Positions 1 through 12,353 of a stretch of 64,000 bases of DNA are shown in pieces. The stretch is from Brachynemurus nebulosus (taxonomy: Eukaryota; Arthropoda; Insecta; Neuroptera; Myrmeleontidae). The stretch covers positions 10,391,543-10,455,542 of the forward strand of contig JAPWDM010000001.1 of assembly GCA_035578155.1 (NCBI GenBank), given 5' to 3'. A program made the translations under genes and the position numbers. Numbering within the stretch: the first letter of the stretch is position 1; each line of letters starts with the position of its first letter. The notes beneath the pieces are model-generated. The model ran no database searches, was not told where the DNA came from, and worked only from the letters and a program-made list of their open reading frames with translations.

Positions 1-2644
1 AATACAAGGGAAAACGATAGACTTTTATTTTTTCCTTCGGAGAAATACGAACACCTTTCTTTACCGAAGTCCATTAAGCCGTTTAGACGCCACAGAAACA
101 GACATAATTAGATACATACGTATACAACTCATGCATATAACTCTCCTTGCGGTGTAGTCGGGCAAAAATATTAACTACTTACATATTTTCATTCACATTA
201 CTTATTGTTGTCAAATTCCCTACCTAGTATATGTGTTTTATGCACAATATTTCAAAATCCTTTAGTTCTAAAATCAATATTTTTTTTCTGAAATATACCT
301 TAACAGTACATAAAAATTATATTAACATAGACCGGTCGAATATTGGTAACTTTATCTAATTGAATAAGTCAAGTGTCCTCACTAGCCTCATTTATACTCT
401 TAGCTAGATGTAACCATTAGTCCAGATCTCGCACATGCGTTACATTACGAAAAAACATTCTTAATTTTTCTAAAATTCTGTGGACTTGACCGGTTATTTA
501 TTTTTACTAACCAATTATTAAGGCTTAAAACTCTTAATAACTTTCATGGATAAAAATTTTTTAAAATGTAAAATATCCTCTTTTGTTGACCAATTAATGG
601 CCAATTTGTGATCTATTAGACAAAATTGTATCATCAATCTAGCATCATGAAGACAATTTCATCTCTTAAATAGCTTCAACGCCCAATAAAAAGAGTAGGG
701 GTCCGTTATTTCCACTTGTGCTTTACAAATTATGTATCAAATTTCATCAGAAATCAGAATCACCTGAAGACCTTTGTTTCCCCTGTTACAGTTGTTTTTT
801 TTCTTTTGCTTTTTTTTTATAGCCATCGATAAATCAGAATTATTTTTAGTTTATTTTCAACTAACAATATGTTACAATATGTTTTTTACTTAAACCACAT
901 CTTTTCCAGGCATGATATTATTTACAGAAGAATAGTTTTTGTATTTTCCTAAAATAGGTAGCCGCATACCTCTACATTTTCGTTTTCCATCCGTATATAT
1001 AAAATTTTCATACGACCATATCCTTGTTCATCCTATTTGGTCATCAGTCTATGTATGAATAGAGTTGGAATGGTTCGCTTATTGATTTGTTATTCTTCTA
1101 CTCCAGTGTACATATATAAAGAAAGACTTACCTTTTAGAATTTCCTTTATTTTCCTAACCATATATCATAAACAGTCTATTTACTGGTTGTTAAAAACAC
1201 GGTAGTTGTGAATAATAAAAATTGAATGCTGTAAAGGGAAATTGAAATTGTGTTAATCTACTTATTTAATTTGTCGATATATCGATGAGCATAATCGGAT
1301 TAAATAGAATGTCAGAATTCTAATCCTTTCAATTATTGACAAAATAATGAGGTTGATTCAATAGATAAGCATCTTGATGTATTAAATATATCATTTAATT
1401 TCTTTATACCTATACCATATGAGTAACAAACCAACAGATTATTTCAAGAAATTACTAATATCAAATAAGCATAATAAATTTTGTTTCTAATACACCAATG
1501 ACTCGAAATAAGGAAATGTAATTATGTATATATTGGTCACACGGATATAAAAAAAAATTCACAAAATATTATCAGCAATTTTTAAAATAAACCATTATAT
1601 GTATCTATTGCCATGCCATCTGTATGGCGATTGCAAATTTACTTGCATAAAATCTATTTATCGGATTGATAATCAATATATAAAGTTCATTGACATCTGT
1701 TATCAAAATGTAAAATCTACTACAATGATAAGATAATGCATTGACTCGATATGTTTTCAGATAAATTCTACACTTTAAACCTTTAGTTCTAATATTAAAA
1801 ACTCGCGGCGCTGTTAGTCAGAATATTCTAGATATTTTGTAAGATTGGTTTGCTTATATTTTGATTTAAAATCAGATAACACTTTTTGTACAAACTCCGA
1901 ACATGTAAGTACAGTATATGTATTTTTTAATTTATTTTAAGCTTACGTAATTATTCTTAAGCATGTAAATTTATTTATTCTAAATTTATTATTTAGAATT
2001 TAGATTATGTAGTTTAATACTTAATTCAACTAGACGTTTATTCACTTAAATTTTATTTAATTTTGTAATATAAATCTCTTAGCGGTTTTATGTGATTTTT
2101 TCACATAATTCTTTGCAGTTAACCAAAACGGGTATCACGTAGTGAATGACACCTGAACTCCTCAAATTATTCTGTTAACTAATTTAAAGAATTTTTCCGC
2201 TATGTTAGCGAATTTTCAGGATGAAAATTCAGCTATTTTTGGTCTTACGCCCAACATCTAGATTTATTTAATCTAGATTTAATTAAGTTAGTGTAGTTTA
2301 TTTAAATTCAGTTCGGAATTTGTATTAAAAATCAAGGAGCCTGCCCGTCATAAATCGTAATATAACCTTTAAAATTTCTTGTTATATTTTTTCTACATTT
2401 ACTTTTATCTTGTGGCTCCACAAATTCAATTTTTTGACCGTTATCTTTGTTATTCTAATGATTGTATTCCTGTGTTTCTTTTAATAAGTCGATAAGTACG
2501 TGGTTTGAAAGGTCAGACAAACTTAACATCTTTAGGTTTCGTTAGCGATTTATTTTATTTTTGTAAACTTTATTTATATTATATTTCATTTCAACCAGTT
2601 GTTATAAGTTAGCTGTTTGTAAATAGTCTTGACGATTTTAACTT
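1..2644. other. AT-rich stretch, no gene recognised
   Basis: No coding region, RNA gene or clear transposon terminus was recognised here. The sequence is AT-rich with short palindromes. The clearest is at 2088-2108, where TTATGTGA pairs with TCACATAA across a T-rich loop. It could be intergenic or intronic; nothing in the sequence decides. Confidence 0.5.
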
Positions 2645-3682
2645 ACAAGGGGAGTATCAAACATGGGAATCACAGATTTGGGAGAAATTAATATAATATG
2701 TTGTCGAATATATTTCTCTGACTATTGTAGTGATAATAATTTAGGCCAATGCGACTTTATTTAGAAATTAAACGCACGAAAAATTTCGAATAACATATGG
2801 TGTTTGATATGTACCAGTTAGTTGGTATAGCTGCAACAAGGGCCGCTGGTGGTGTGGCTAGTGTCTGCTCTCATGTATGTAACTTTTTTTAATTTACAGA
2901 CGGAAAGGTTCTGTGTTCGAATCTATACCTTTCCAACATAAATAATTCTCTTTTCAATTTTTTTTTAACGTTTTCAATATAGTACAATGGGTCAATTAAT
3001 TACATTGAAGATGCTATAATTTTTTTTAAAAGGAGATATGGTATTCTTTTTTGCCATTATAAAAAAATTTACAATTGCCATTATTTTAAGTAAGAATAAA
3101 ATGAAGAATGTCTAAAAATAGTATAAATAATTTATAATAAAAATCGCTTTAACTGTATGTAAAAAAAATTCAGTAATTTAAAATTTACGATAAAATTACT
3201 GTTACATATAATGACAACATGTACAAAAAATATTATATCTCCTTTTTCAGAAAATAATTATAGCATAATAATGATATAAAAAAGAATATCACATCTCCAT
3301 TTAAAAAAAGAATTATAGCATCGTCAGTGTAATTGACCATTGTACAATACTGAAAAAATTTAAAAAAAAATTGAAAAGAGAATTATTTATGTTGGCAAGG
3401 CATAGATTCGAACATAGAACCTTTCCGTCTGTATATTAAAAAAAGTTACATACATGAGAGCAGACACTAACCACACCACCAGAGGCCCTTGTTGCAGACA
3501 ATACCAACTAACTGATACATATCAAACACGAAAGGTTGTTCGAAATTTTTCGTGCGTTTAATTTCTAAATAAAGTCGCATTGGCCTAAATTATTATCACT
3601 ACAATACTCAGAGAAATATATTTCGCAACATATATTAATTTCTCCCAAATCCGTGATTCCCATGTTTGATACTCCCCTTGTT
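2645..3682. mobile_element. Foldback (palindromic) element with arms of ~400-450 bp
   Basis: The left part (about 2645-3060) reappears as reverse complement at about 3240-3682. Both ends read ACAAGGGGAGTATCAAACAT inward. Both arms include a tRNA-like stretch with GTTCGAATC (left arm) or its degraded partner (right arm), which resembles a pol III B box; an A box is not convincing. The short centre is A/T-rich and non-coding. No target duplication is certain: TTAAC lies just left and TTAAC overlaps the right end. The arms have diverged by point changes and small indels, so this is not an assembly artefact. Superfamily unknown. Confidence 0.75.
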
Positions 3683-5268
3683 AACAAATTGTTACAGTTT
3701 TTGTTAAGATGAAACCTCTTGTTTTATTTAAAGCTTACACTCACGATCGTTAACATTGCTTAAACCTAATGCTTCCACACACCCACTCCGCAACTCTGTA
3801 CCTAAACCATCCATTTCCACTACCTTTATTTCCACCGGTACCCATAAATTTTTTTTTACCAGCACTATACAGAATGTAATTTTATCAGTTCGTATTATTA
3901 TCTGTTTCTTTTGGTGAATTTTGATAAAACTTAAACCGAAGGGAAAAGTTAACGGTAATCTTAAAAGGTACACGTTTTTAAGAGAATTCATTCAGTATAC
4001 TAATGGTTTCAAAAATTTTTTGCAGCTATAGAAACTGCCTGGCAAATGAATTATTTGTGTTTAAAGACCTTTATTATATACCGTGTGAGTTTTTCAGGAG
4101 TTGCCATTCGATTTATTCCTAAAATATGCATCTAATCGAAAAAAAGTTTATACAAAAAATATTCAAAAGAGAGGGGGCCATTTACGAAAAATTATTCCAG
4201 ACTTCTAGGACTCACGGTTTTTTTGGAATAGAAAAAATTTTTTTTTTTCAAATGGGAACATATGTTGAGATGTTTCTTAAAAATTAGTTTATTACTTCAA
4301 ACTACCAATTATGCTAAAATTTTCATTATTTTATTTCAAATTTTTGAGAAATTGCATTTTTAAGTTTTAATTTTCAAAATCCGTGGTAAGGTTTGTCTAA
4401 CCGAACGCAAAACATACGATTTATTTTGAATTTATACTAAAAAAAATACCAAATAAGTTGTAATGGTATATTCACATTAGCTTCTTACAGTAGCAGAAAA
4501 TTTATTAATTAAATACATTGATTATCAAAATAATTTGTAGTTTTTCCTCAAATATTCAACTTAATATTTATTAAACAAGTTATCAAATTACAAATGTTTT
4601 TGTAATATTTAATTGTACACCATATTAAAGAAATCAAAATCTGGTACATGTGAAAATGTCATTATTAAAAATCTCTGAAAGTAAATCATAGATGGCAACT
4701 GGATACGATCGTAGAACTGTCATAAAATGACAGGTCTTTTTTAAATTTAAATTGTTAAATTTTTAAACTCTTTTTTTTTTTTTAAAAAAGAGTAAAAAAA
4801 GCAAAAAAATATTTTTAATATAAAAATTTTCAAGTATGTATGGTATGTATTTTAACAATACGTCTGATAAAGATGTATTTTAAAAATATTCATAACCTTA
4901 GTTTATTTTGTAGTAATCAAACCAGACGATCTTATCATGTTTGGAACATATTTTAATGATGTACAAGATAAAGTTGAGATGCTGACAGTAAATATAAGCA
5001 AATCGAAAATAGCAATTTAAAATAGTAAAAAGTATATTGATATGGTGGTGTCACTTGCTGAATATGACAGACGAGAGAATCCCGAAAGTATGTTAAGCAA
5101 AACTAAAGGAACTATGTGATGATCGAACCTAGAAAAACTCTAACTGCGTTGTATCTTTAAAACAAAAGTTCACCCAAGTTGGTTACGAGAATTTGTGGGA
5201 AGCGCAGGACATGTTCAAAACAAAAATAATGCTGACCGAAGTTAGTCAGTTACGAATGTCAAATAAAA
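3683..5268. other. Unassigned AT-rich sequence with one short open frame
   Basis: No recognisable gene. An 87-codon minus-strand frame (3728-3991) has slightly more balanced composition than its surroundings, but I recognise no domain and see no supporting signals. A fragment of a dispersed repeat lies at 4077-4180 and is listed separately. Confidence 0.4.
4077..4180 (-). repeat. Fragment of dispersed repeat family A (inverted copy)
   Basis: The motif CCGTGTGAGTTTTTCAGGAG followed by TTGCC is the reverse complement of the right edge of the copies at 9207-9370 and 11528-11695. In all three copies this edge adjoins TATA-rich DNA, so it is probably a true element end. The match fades after about 100 bp. 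Confidence 0.6.
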
Positions 5269-5270
5269 TA

Positions 5271-6329
5271 CACTAGCGGAAACAAAGGATCAAAAAAAAA
5301 TTCCAAATTTTTAGCGATTTTTCGAATGGCTGTATCTTTGTTAAAAATGGTCGTATCGGAGTCGTAAGCACAGAAATTTAAAGCTTTGAAGTTTCTAGTT
5401 TTGAAATCTTCCAACTAAAAAATTTTCAAAGCTACGTGTATCGCTCAATCCTAATAAATACACTGAAAAAAAAATTTTCGAAATTTTTTCGTTTTTTCTT
5501 TTTGGTCCACGGACTTGGAAAAAAATTTCCCTACTTAACCACCACATAGGCCGGATAAATTGTTAATTTAGCTTTAATTTGTTTTTTTTAAGGCCTTAAT
5601 ATGACCACTGCTCACTGAGTTATAGGACTTTGAATGGAAAAGGATCATTTCGTCTTTGACCATCGATATTTCAGCAACCAATGATCGCACAGAAAATTGG
5701 AGATGGGTTTTAAAAACTCGATTAAATTCTCTAGAAGGATTAGCCATTGTTTTCCCGAAAAAAATTTTTTCCATGCTCTACATGAATTTGAAAAATCAAG
5801 AAAAAATGGGCTTTTGGTAGCTTTTTGGAAATTCGATCACTGAATCAAAAATATCGAGAAAACCATTAATGTTAAGTGTGCCTTTTACAGTTCAATATAC
5901 CCACAAAAATCCCAGCGAGTTTCAATTTAATCCATCCAGCCGTTTTTTTGTTTCATTCGATTGAATTTTTAAAAAAATTAAAGGATCATTTTTTTGGTCT
6001 TAAACTTTCATAATCTTCAACAAAATGAAAAAAAAAATTTTCTCATCTTTTTCCACATTTTTATCAATAGCAGTATTTAAAATTTATAAAAAAAAAATAT
6101 TTCTTAAAGAATTTTCGAAAATTTTTTTTTTCAGTGTATTTATTAGGATTGAGCGGTACACGTTGCTTTGAAAATTTTTGAGTTGAATGATTTCAAAACT
6201 AGAAACTTCAAGCTTTAAATTGCTGTACTTACGACTCCAATACGACCATTTTTAACAAAGATACAGCCATTTGAAAAATCGCTAAAAATATGGAATTTTT
6301 TTTTGATCCTTTAATTGTTTCCGCTAGTG
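5271..6329. mobile_element. TA-flanked MITE (Tc1/mariner-like) with ~220-bp inverted repeats
   Basis: The ends are CACTAGCGGAAACAAAGGAT on the left and its near-perfect complement on the right, where AATTG replaces the left-end base order after CTTT. TA dinucleotides flank both sides (5269-5270, 6330-6331), the target duplication of Tc1/mariner elements. Inverted similarity runs ~220 bp inward, to about 5490 and 6110. The 1,059-bp element has an AT-rich interior. A 66-codon frame on the minus strand (5574-5774) shows no transposase motif, so the element looks non-autonomous. Confidence 0.85.
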
Positions 6330-6479
6330 TATGTACAAAAATTTTCTTCAAAGGCTGTAAACTGACTCTGAAACATGAAGAAATTTGTCAACAGTGTAAC
6401 GAAGTTCTCAGTATCTTACGTACTTTCTTTTCAATTGTAAAAAGTATCCTTTTAAAAGGCAAATGTACTTGAATAAGCA

Positions 6480-6741
6480 TATCAGTGCTGGAGGTGATCC
6501 CATGACGGCGTTATTAACCATAAGAGGGCTGGAAACCATAGCTAAACGACGTATTTTTATATGCGATAGGGACTCTTGACCACTGAGCTAGTATTTACCA
6601 CTTAATGAACTTTCTGTTTATTATAATTTTTGTTATTTGTTGTTACTTATAAATGTTAAATGATCTTCCCTGGTGTAAAAGATTTTCTTAAGCAATAAAA
6701 ATCATTATTATTATTATTATTATTACTATTATTATTATTAT
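6480..6741 (+). repeat. LINE/SINE-like 3' end with (ATT)n tail
   Basis: The sequence runs into AAGCAATAAAAATCATTATT and then an ATT trinucleotide tract (about 6700-6741). A unique 3' region, an AATAAA-like signal and a short A/T microsatellite tail is how many insect non-LTR retrotransposons and their SINEs end. No reverse transcriptase sequence is visible upstream, so this is at most a 5'-truncated copy. The 5' limit is a guess. Confidence 0.45.
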
Positions 6742-6784
6742 GTTTACTTTAAAATTAAAGCAGTTACATTTAAAAGCAAATGAA

Positions 6785-7085
6785 AAAGCTACTATAACTT
6801 CTGAACTATTCAATTCATTTTTATGAAATTATGCGTTCTGCTTCCTAGATAATCCCCTAGAAATTTCATTGCATTCAGAGGAATAGTATCCACGGCACTA
6901 CCATGAAATCCAATTAAATGTCAATATCTTATTTACTGCTAGTCCCATTTCGCTCAATTTTTTATGAATCGTTTATTTATTTTTATTAATTTATATACCT
7001 ATATTAAATTACACAAAGATATATTGGGCATTTACGAGTACGAGGAAGCTGTGTGCCACACCCTATTGCAGCGTATTTTAGTATT
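6785..7085 (-). repeat. Dispersed repeat family B, copy 1 (inverted relative to 57355)
   Basis: Several blocks match the reverse complement of 57355-57725: TGTCAATATCTTATTTACTG followed by CTAGTCC, the pair ACTTCTGAACTATTC, and CGAGGAAGCTGTGTGCCACA, whose partner is TGTGGCACACAGTTTCCTCG. The copies have diverged by substitutions and indels. No coding potential is visible and the family is unknown. Confidence 0.7.
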
Positions 7086-8014
7086 TTACAAAACTGCTAA
7101 TTTTTGTTATTTTAGTTTGTAACCAAATGATCGTGGATCATTTTCTTGGTATTGCGTTACTACCTGCCTTACCTACTGCTTCGATTCGTGGTAAAATTCT
7201 CGCGCATGTGCACTATTAAACCGGGCAAACAAAAATTCAAATTATTTAACGTTTACTACCATATTTGGATACTTGTAGACGTTATATTATTTAAATTTTT
7301 GCTAATATGTTCGCGCGGTTTAGTAATGCACTTTTCCAGAAAAATAAATACACAATGTAAATTCAAATTACTGTTTTATTAAAAAATCATAATTTCTCTT
7401 AATTGTTATACAATTTTACAATAAAATAATTTTCTGTTGATTAAATAAGTTCGGTCAAACCATTTTCCATTTTGTATTTAAAAAGAAAATTTGAATCTAT
7501 TTTCCATTAAAAATGAAAATGCATGTATACTCAAATTTATGTGCATAAATTATAGAACTCGAACTGAACGATCTGAAGTCTAACAAATTGTAAATTAAAT
7601 GTAAATTTATTTAATTGATTCAAATTTTTTATAACTGGAGTAGCAAAATCACGGGAGTATATTTATTACTAGAATTGTAGTTCTCTTAAGTCAAACTTTA
7701 GGTACTCAAGTTGTGTACTATTATCTTTAAGACACGGCAATAAAAAATGTTTTGTATTACAAGCAGATGATTTTCATAATTTTGAAGTCGCAATTGTAGC
7801 GTAATCAAGGTTTGAATACGTCAAGGCTGAATTAAATTTTACAATATTTTAAAGTAACAATATTTCAAGAGTTAAATTTCGTTTTCATATCATGTAAACT
7901 TTACAAAATTTTCTCAAAAGACTGCCTTTAGTTAATTTCAGTACGTTTAAAATTTTCTTAACTTTTTTTTAAATATTGATAAAAAAAATTTATAGAATTT
8001 AAAGTAAAAAAAGC
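7086..8014. other. Unassigned AT-rich sequence
   Basis: No gene recognised. The phrase AACCATTTTCCATTTTGTAT occurs at about 7457 and again at about 8519, on either side of the 428-bp MITE, suggesting a short local duplication. Confidence 0.4.
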
Positions 8015-8024
8015 ATTTGGCATT

Positions 8025-8452
8025 AGGGTTTCCGATCTTCGATTTTTCGAATCGATTCTTTGGAGAGTAAATCGATACAGAGATCGTGAAACATTTAGGG
8101 GATCGAAGATCGATCTTTTCGAATTTAAATTAGGATATTTTTAGTAAAAATATGATATTTTTTAAAAATTATTGTAAAATATATATCAACTAATGTTGTC
8201 ACTTTTAGCGCAAACTGGAAACCATTTTATTCATATTAAATTCAGCAGTTCATCTTCAAAGAAAATTCAAACTGATTTGTGATGACCCAATAAGAAACTT
8301 CATTAAAACTTTTATTTTCTGCAAGTACAAAAATTAAATCGATTTTCGTCAGATCGATCTTTTATAAGCCGATTTTCTTCTGCATCGATTTTTGGTTTGA
8401 CGATTCCAATCGATCCACAAGATCGATTTTTTCGCCAGAGATCGGAAACCCT
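8025..8452. mobile_element. 428-bp MITE with perfect 10-bp target duplication
   Basis: Terminal inverted repeats start AGGGTTTCCGATCT on the left; the right end is AGATCGGAAACCCT. The element is flanked by ATTTGGCATT at 8015-8024 and 8453-8462, a perfect 10-bp direct repeat. A 9-11-bp duplication fits the Mutator-like (MULE) group best. The interior is crowded with GATCGA/ATCGAT motifs on both strands, most densely near the ends, which may be transposase binding sites. No open frame, so non-autonomous. Confidence 0.85.
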
Positions 8453-8462
8453 ATTTGGCATT

Positions 8463-9206
8463 TTATAATCCATTTTAAATAGCTATTTTCCATTTTCTAT
8501 TTTAAATATGTTCAGCAAAACCATTTTCCATTTTGTATTTTAAGTGCATTTTTGAAAACCAAACTGAACCAAAGCTTTACAGAATCCTATGAAATAAAAA
8601 TTTTCGTTACTTACATTGTAAATAATTATTTTGAAATTGTGGAATTACCATTACCTTTTAAAATAACAATAAATATTCCTTGGATAATATAAGAATTGGA
8701 GAGGTTATGTACATGCTTGAGTAAATATTTTTGAGTACATAATTATTGTTAATAAGTTATGAATTACTGAACAATTAAAAATTTTTAATTTAATTATTCT
8801 TTCTAGGTTCAACTAAATGATTTTTTCAGATTTTTGTTAATATTTAATTTATTTCTAATGTATTTTATGCAAACTGTGGACAGAAAATGCCGATGCCAAT
8901 CAGCGTTGAGAACACATGTCACGACTCTATTTATTATAGGGACTCTAGATAAACCTATACGGTAGAGACATCTATGTAACATAAATACAATTACCGCTGG
9001 CTATTTTCCGTAATATTAAGGCCTGTTTGCAGTAGGCGCTCTTAAACTTACCAAAATTCACTTAAATAAATCACTTTTAAGCGCGAAAGTTGTAAAATTT
9101 GAAAACAAAACTTAAAATAAAAATTTTTATTTTTTTATTTTTGGTTATTGTTGCTTTATTGAATAATTTTTATCAACAAATAAGTATACTATTCCATTTA
9201 AGAAAA
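8463..9206. other. Unassigned AT-rich sequence
   Basis: No gene or clear repeat recognised; homopolymer-rich A/T sequence. Confidence 0.4.
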
Positions 9207-9367
9207 GGTAAGTTTGTATCATAGCTCGAAAACCATAAGAGCTATAAAGCTCCTGATTATCGCAATTGGTTGCCCCCGTCGATATCTACAACTCTTATTT
9301 GAACAATTTTTCGATTAAATCAACGGTTTGGCTGTAATAAAAACGGCAACTCCTGAAAAACTCACAC

Positions 9368-9370
<3 letters not shown>
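9207..9370 (+). repeat. Dispersed repeat family A, copy 2
   Basis: About 160 bp closely similar to 11528-11695. Shared blocks include CATAAGAGCTATAAAGCTCC, GGTTGCCCCCGTCGATATCT and CAATTTTTCGATTAAATCA. The right edge, CTCACACGG, runs straight into a (TA)n tract. Confidence 0.85.

Positions 9371-9425
<55 letters not shown>
9370..9425. repeat. (TA)n microsatellite
   Basis: Uninterrupted TA repeat of about 28 units joining repeat family A to the palindromic element that follows. Confidence 0.97.
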
Positions 9426-9429
<4 letters not shown>

Positions 9430-10136
9430 GGGCCATTTTAATCTATATATCTAAGTATCTCTCCAGAGGTGCCACGTATCAAAAAGTTACCTTTACAAAA
9501 GTTGTTAGGTACGAAGGGGGACACTAAATGGTGACTTTAAATTTGACCTTGATCTTTATTCTCAAATTCATTTAGAGGTCAAGTCGTATTTTCCAAATGG
9601 AATGACCTAGTTTTTATTTCGGATTCTGAAAGAGCGTAAAATTTCACGTCGAAAATGCTATAAACGAATTTTTTTATTGAACTTTAATTTTTTATTTTTT
9701 AGTTATGAAAAATTAATTTTTCATAACTTTTAAGTGTAAATTTTTTCTGGATTTTGACCTTAGAATGACGAACAGAACCTCCTATTTTACATCTCCAAAA
9801 GATACCGACACCTTAAAGTTAGGTTTTTCCTTTAAAATCTAATTTTTTATTGTTCTTTGGTGACCTTTACACCTCTTAAAGCCAATAATAAAAAAATTCG
9901 TTTATAGCATTTTCGACGTGAAATTTCACGCTCTTTCAGAATCCGAAATAAAAAATAGGCCTTTCCGTTTAAAAAATACGACTTGACCTCAAAATCACCT
10001 TGAGAATGAAGATCAAGGTCAAATTTATGGTCACCATTTAATGACCGCCTTCGTACCTAACAACTTTTGTAAAGGTCATTTTTTGATAGGTGGCATCTCT
10101 GGCGAGATATTTAGATGCATAGATTAAAATGGCCCA

Positions 10137-10139
<3 letters not shown>
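9426..10139. mobile_element. Palindromic MITE inserted within (TA)n
   Basis: The left end is GGGTGGGCCATTTTAATCTA; the right end is its complement apart from one base (the reverse complement begins GAGTGGGCC). Inverted similarity extends ~260 bp inward, including the block TTCACGTCGAAAATGCTATA near 9643 and its complement near 9905. The central ~200 bp is AT-rich. TA repeats flank both sides, as expected if a TA-targeting (Tc1/mariner-like) element landed in a TA microsatellite; the exact target duplication is hidden in the repeat. No transposase frame. Confidence 0.85.

Positions 10140-10216
<77 letters not shown>
10140..10216. repeat. (TA)n microsatellite, right flank of the palindromic MITE
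   Basis: TA repeat of about 32 units with a G interruption near 10205. It is probably the other half of the tract at 9370-9425, split by the insertion. Confidence 0.95.
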
Positions 10217-11527
10217 GTAATGGTTTGTTTATTTTAAAAGTTTATAATATTTCGTAATTTTATATATCCGTGTGAGTGCATACACAATTACTTTTCCTTA
10301 TTTCGAAACATTGGTGTATTTTCAGGATAAATATTCAATGATAGATAAATGTAGTTACCATCTGATCGACCCTCTTATCGAAACCAGTTTAAACATTCAA
10401 AATTATCCCTCGTACTAATCTTAGTTTTTGCAATATTAGTACTAAAAGTGTACTAAATCGGTAGCCAATTCTTATGTATAGCCGTGAAACATGGTGCGGT
10501 ACTTTAAATATTAAGCAAGTTCTTAATTCTAATCCTGCCAGAAATGCGAAACATATTTTTTTTATTTTAAATTTTGGAGAACATGATACATATTTAACGT
10601 ATGTACCTACATAGATTCTTACATTCAGATAACAGATTGATTTTTTTGAACTGAAAGTATATAACTGAAAGTATATTATTATTAGGTATATTAACAAAAT
10701 TAGCTGAAAGTATATAACTGAAGACATGAGTGGATGAAGGTGTTATGTAACGTTTTTATAATTTTACAGTAGAAGCGTTCGAAAATTTTTATTTACATAT
10801 ACTTCCCATCCAATAGCACATGTAGAGTTGGGATTCTACTCGGAATTTTCCCGGGAAAATTCCCAAAGTGAGTAAAAATGGAGTAAATTGTCGGGGAAAT
10901 TCCAGAAAAGTGGGATATTTATTTTAATTTGCTATTTATCTTAATATTTTGGATTTAAACTACCAAAACCGGTGTTTCATAAAGAGTATTTGCTAAACTT
11001 CAGACTAAATAAATTCTAATTAATATATTGCGTTATTATACAATTTTTGTTTGACAGTTTTTCTCTAGACAATTTATTTTCGTCGCTAATTGTACAATAC
11101 GCGTTTCATTTTTCCGTGCCAATTTCCTGGGCCTGCCATGACAGTTTTTTCCAAAGTCTTCGCAACTCTGGATTATGTTATATATACTACAATTTCCGAA
11201 ACGTCGAAATTTTAGATCGTTTCTCACTTGTCAATATTGAACTTCGTGGCATTTTAATTTTTTTTTTAAAACGTAGAGATTTTTTATGATAGAAATGGTA
11301 ATGGAAAAGGTTCTTTTCTTGGATGTAATGGAAATGTAACCAAGAAAAATACTATCGGTTGAAGTAGCCTCAAGTACATATGCATATTTTTACCGCCCAA
11401 CTGATAAATTAAAGAAATATTAAAAAATTAAACTTGGGTAAAAAATTTTTTTTGCTCATTTATGTTGTTAATTAATGCATTAGATCAGTTTTATCGAAAA
11501 ATTAATATATAGTCTCATTTAAAAATC
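10217..11527. other. Unassigned sequence
   Basis: No gene recognised. A 112-codon minus-strand frame (10389-10727) is hydrophobic and low-complexity, with a repeated AGCTGAAAGTATATAACTGA phrase in the DNA at its 5' end, which argues against a protein. Around 10840-10915 there is a cluster of GGGAAATTCC/TTCCCGGGAA palindromic phrases of unknown origin. Confidence 0.4.
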
Positions 11528-11695
11528 TATAAGTTTGTATCATAGCTCGGTAACCATAAGAGCTATAAAGCTCCTGACTGTAGCAATCGGTTGCCCCCGT
11601 CGATATCTACAACTCTTATTTGAACAATTTTTCGATTAAATCAGCGGTTTAGCTGTAATAAAAATGGCAACTCTCGAAAAACTCACACAGTATAT
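11528..11695 (+). repeat. Dispersed repeat family A, copy 3
   Basis: Direct copy of 9207-9370 with about 10% differences. It ends CTCACACAG and then TATATATG, so again the repeat edge adjoins TATA sequence. Confidence 0.85.
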
Positions 11696-11994
11696 ATGTA
11701 GTCCAGTAGCGCTAAATTTTATCTATAGTACATTAACTTTAGAATAGACAAAAATTTTTTAAACAGAATATCTTATAGGGATTGCCGAGGTTCACACCCT
11801 GCCGAAACGCTCGAAAAAGTAGATTTTTGAGTGCGCGTTTGGAGCGTTGTATTTTTTCACCTGTACAAGATAGACAGGTGCTCTCGCGGACTTTTTTGTA
11901 GAGAATTCGATTTTCTACAAAAAAGGTCTTAACACTTTTTAATGTATCTATCACCGTTTTTCCTACGTAAGCGGTGAAAGGTAAAAAAACGATA
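11696..11994. other. Unassigned sequence
   Basis: No gene recognised. The 88-codon minus-strand frame beginning near 12005 overlaps the dispersed repeat that follows and has no recognised domain. Confidence 0.4.
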
Positions 11995-12190
11995 ATTGTT
12001 TGCAATACATTTTAGTGCAAAATATTTAATAATCAGTCAAAAACTTATACTATTATAAAAAATAAATGTATTTCGTATTAAAAATGCATTTCATATTTAA
12101 TACATGAAAAAGTGTATCCGTAGTACATGCTTAAAAGGAATAAAAAATATATTTTATTTCTTTCTTAAAAAGATTACGAATATGTTTATT
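11995..12190 (+). repeat. Dispersed repeat family C, copy 1
   Basis: Matches 45503-45715 in direct orientation. Shared blocks include AATTGTTTGCAATACATTTT, AAAAATGCATTTCATATTTA and TACATGCTTAAAAGGAATAA. The second copy has a ~20-bp insertion after ACATGAAA. Confidence 0.85.
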
Positions 12191-12227
12191 TCTTTTAACT
12201 ATAATATTTACTGACTGCACGTGTACT

Positions 12228-12353
12228 GCTCGTTGTAAGCAACTTGAAATAGAATCATATATCTTACTTCTTTTAGATAATAAAATTCACATATACATAA
12301 AAAGAGTAAGGCATATGATTCTATTTCAATTTTGATGTTGCTTACAACGAGAA
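12228..12353. repeat. Short inverted repeat (arms ~50 bp)
   Basis: TCGTTGTAAGCAACTTGAAA and following bases up to TCTTACTTCTTTT pair with the segment ending GTTGCTTACAACGA, with a few small bulges and a spacer of ~25 bp. An RNA of this region would fold into a long hairpin. It may be a small MITE, but no target duplication is clear. Confidence 0.75.

Noticed and set aside
10389..10727. 112-codon minus-strand hydrophobic frame
   Set aside because: Low-complexity, with an internal DNA duplication at its 5' end and no homology recognised.
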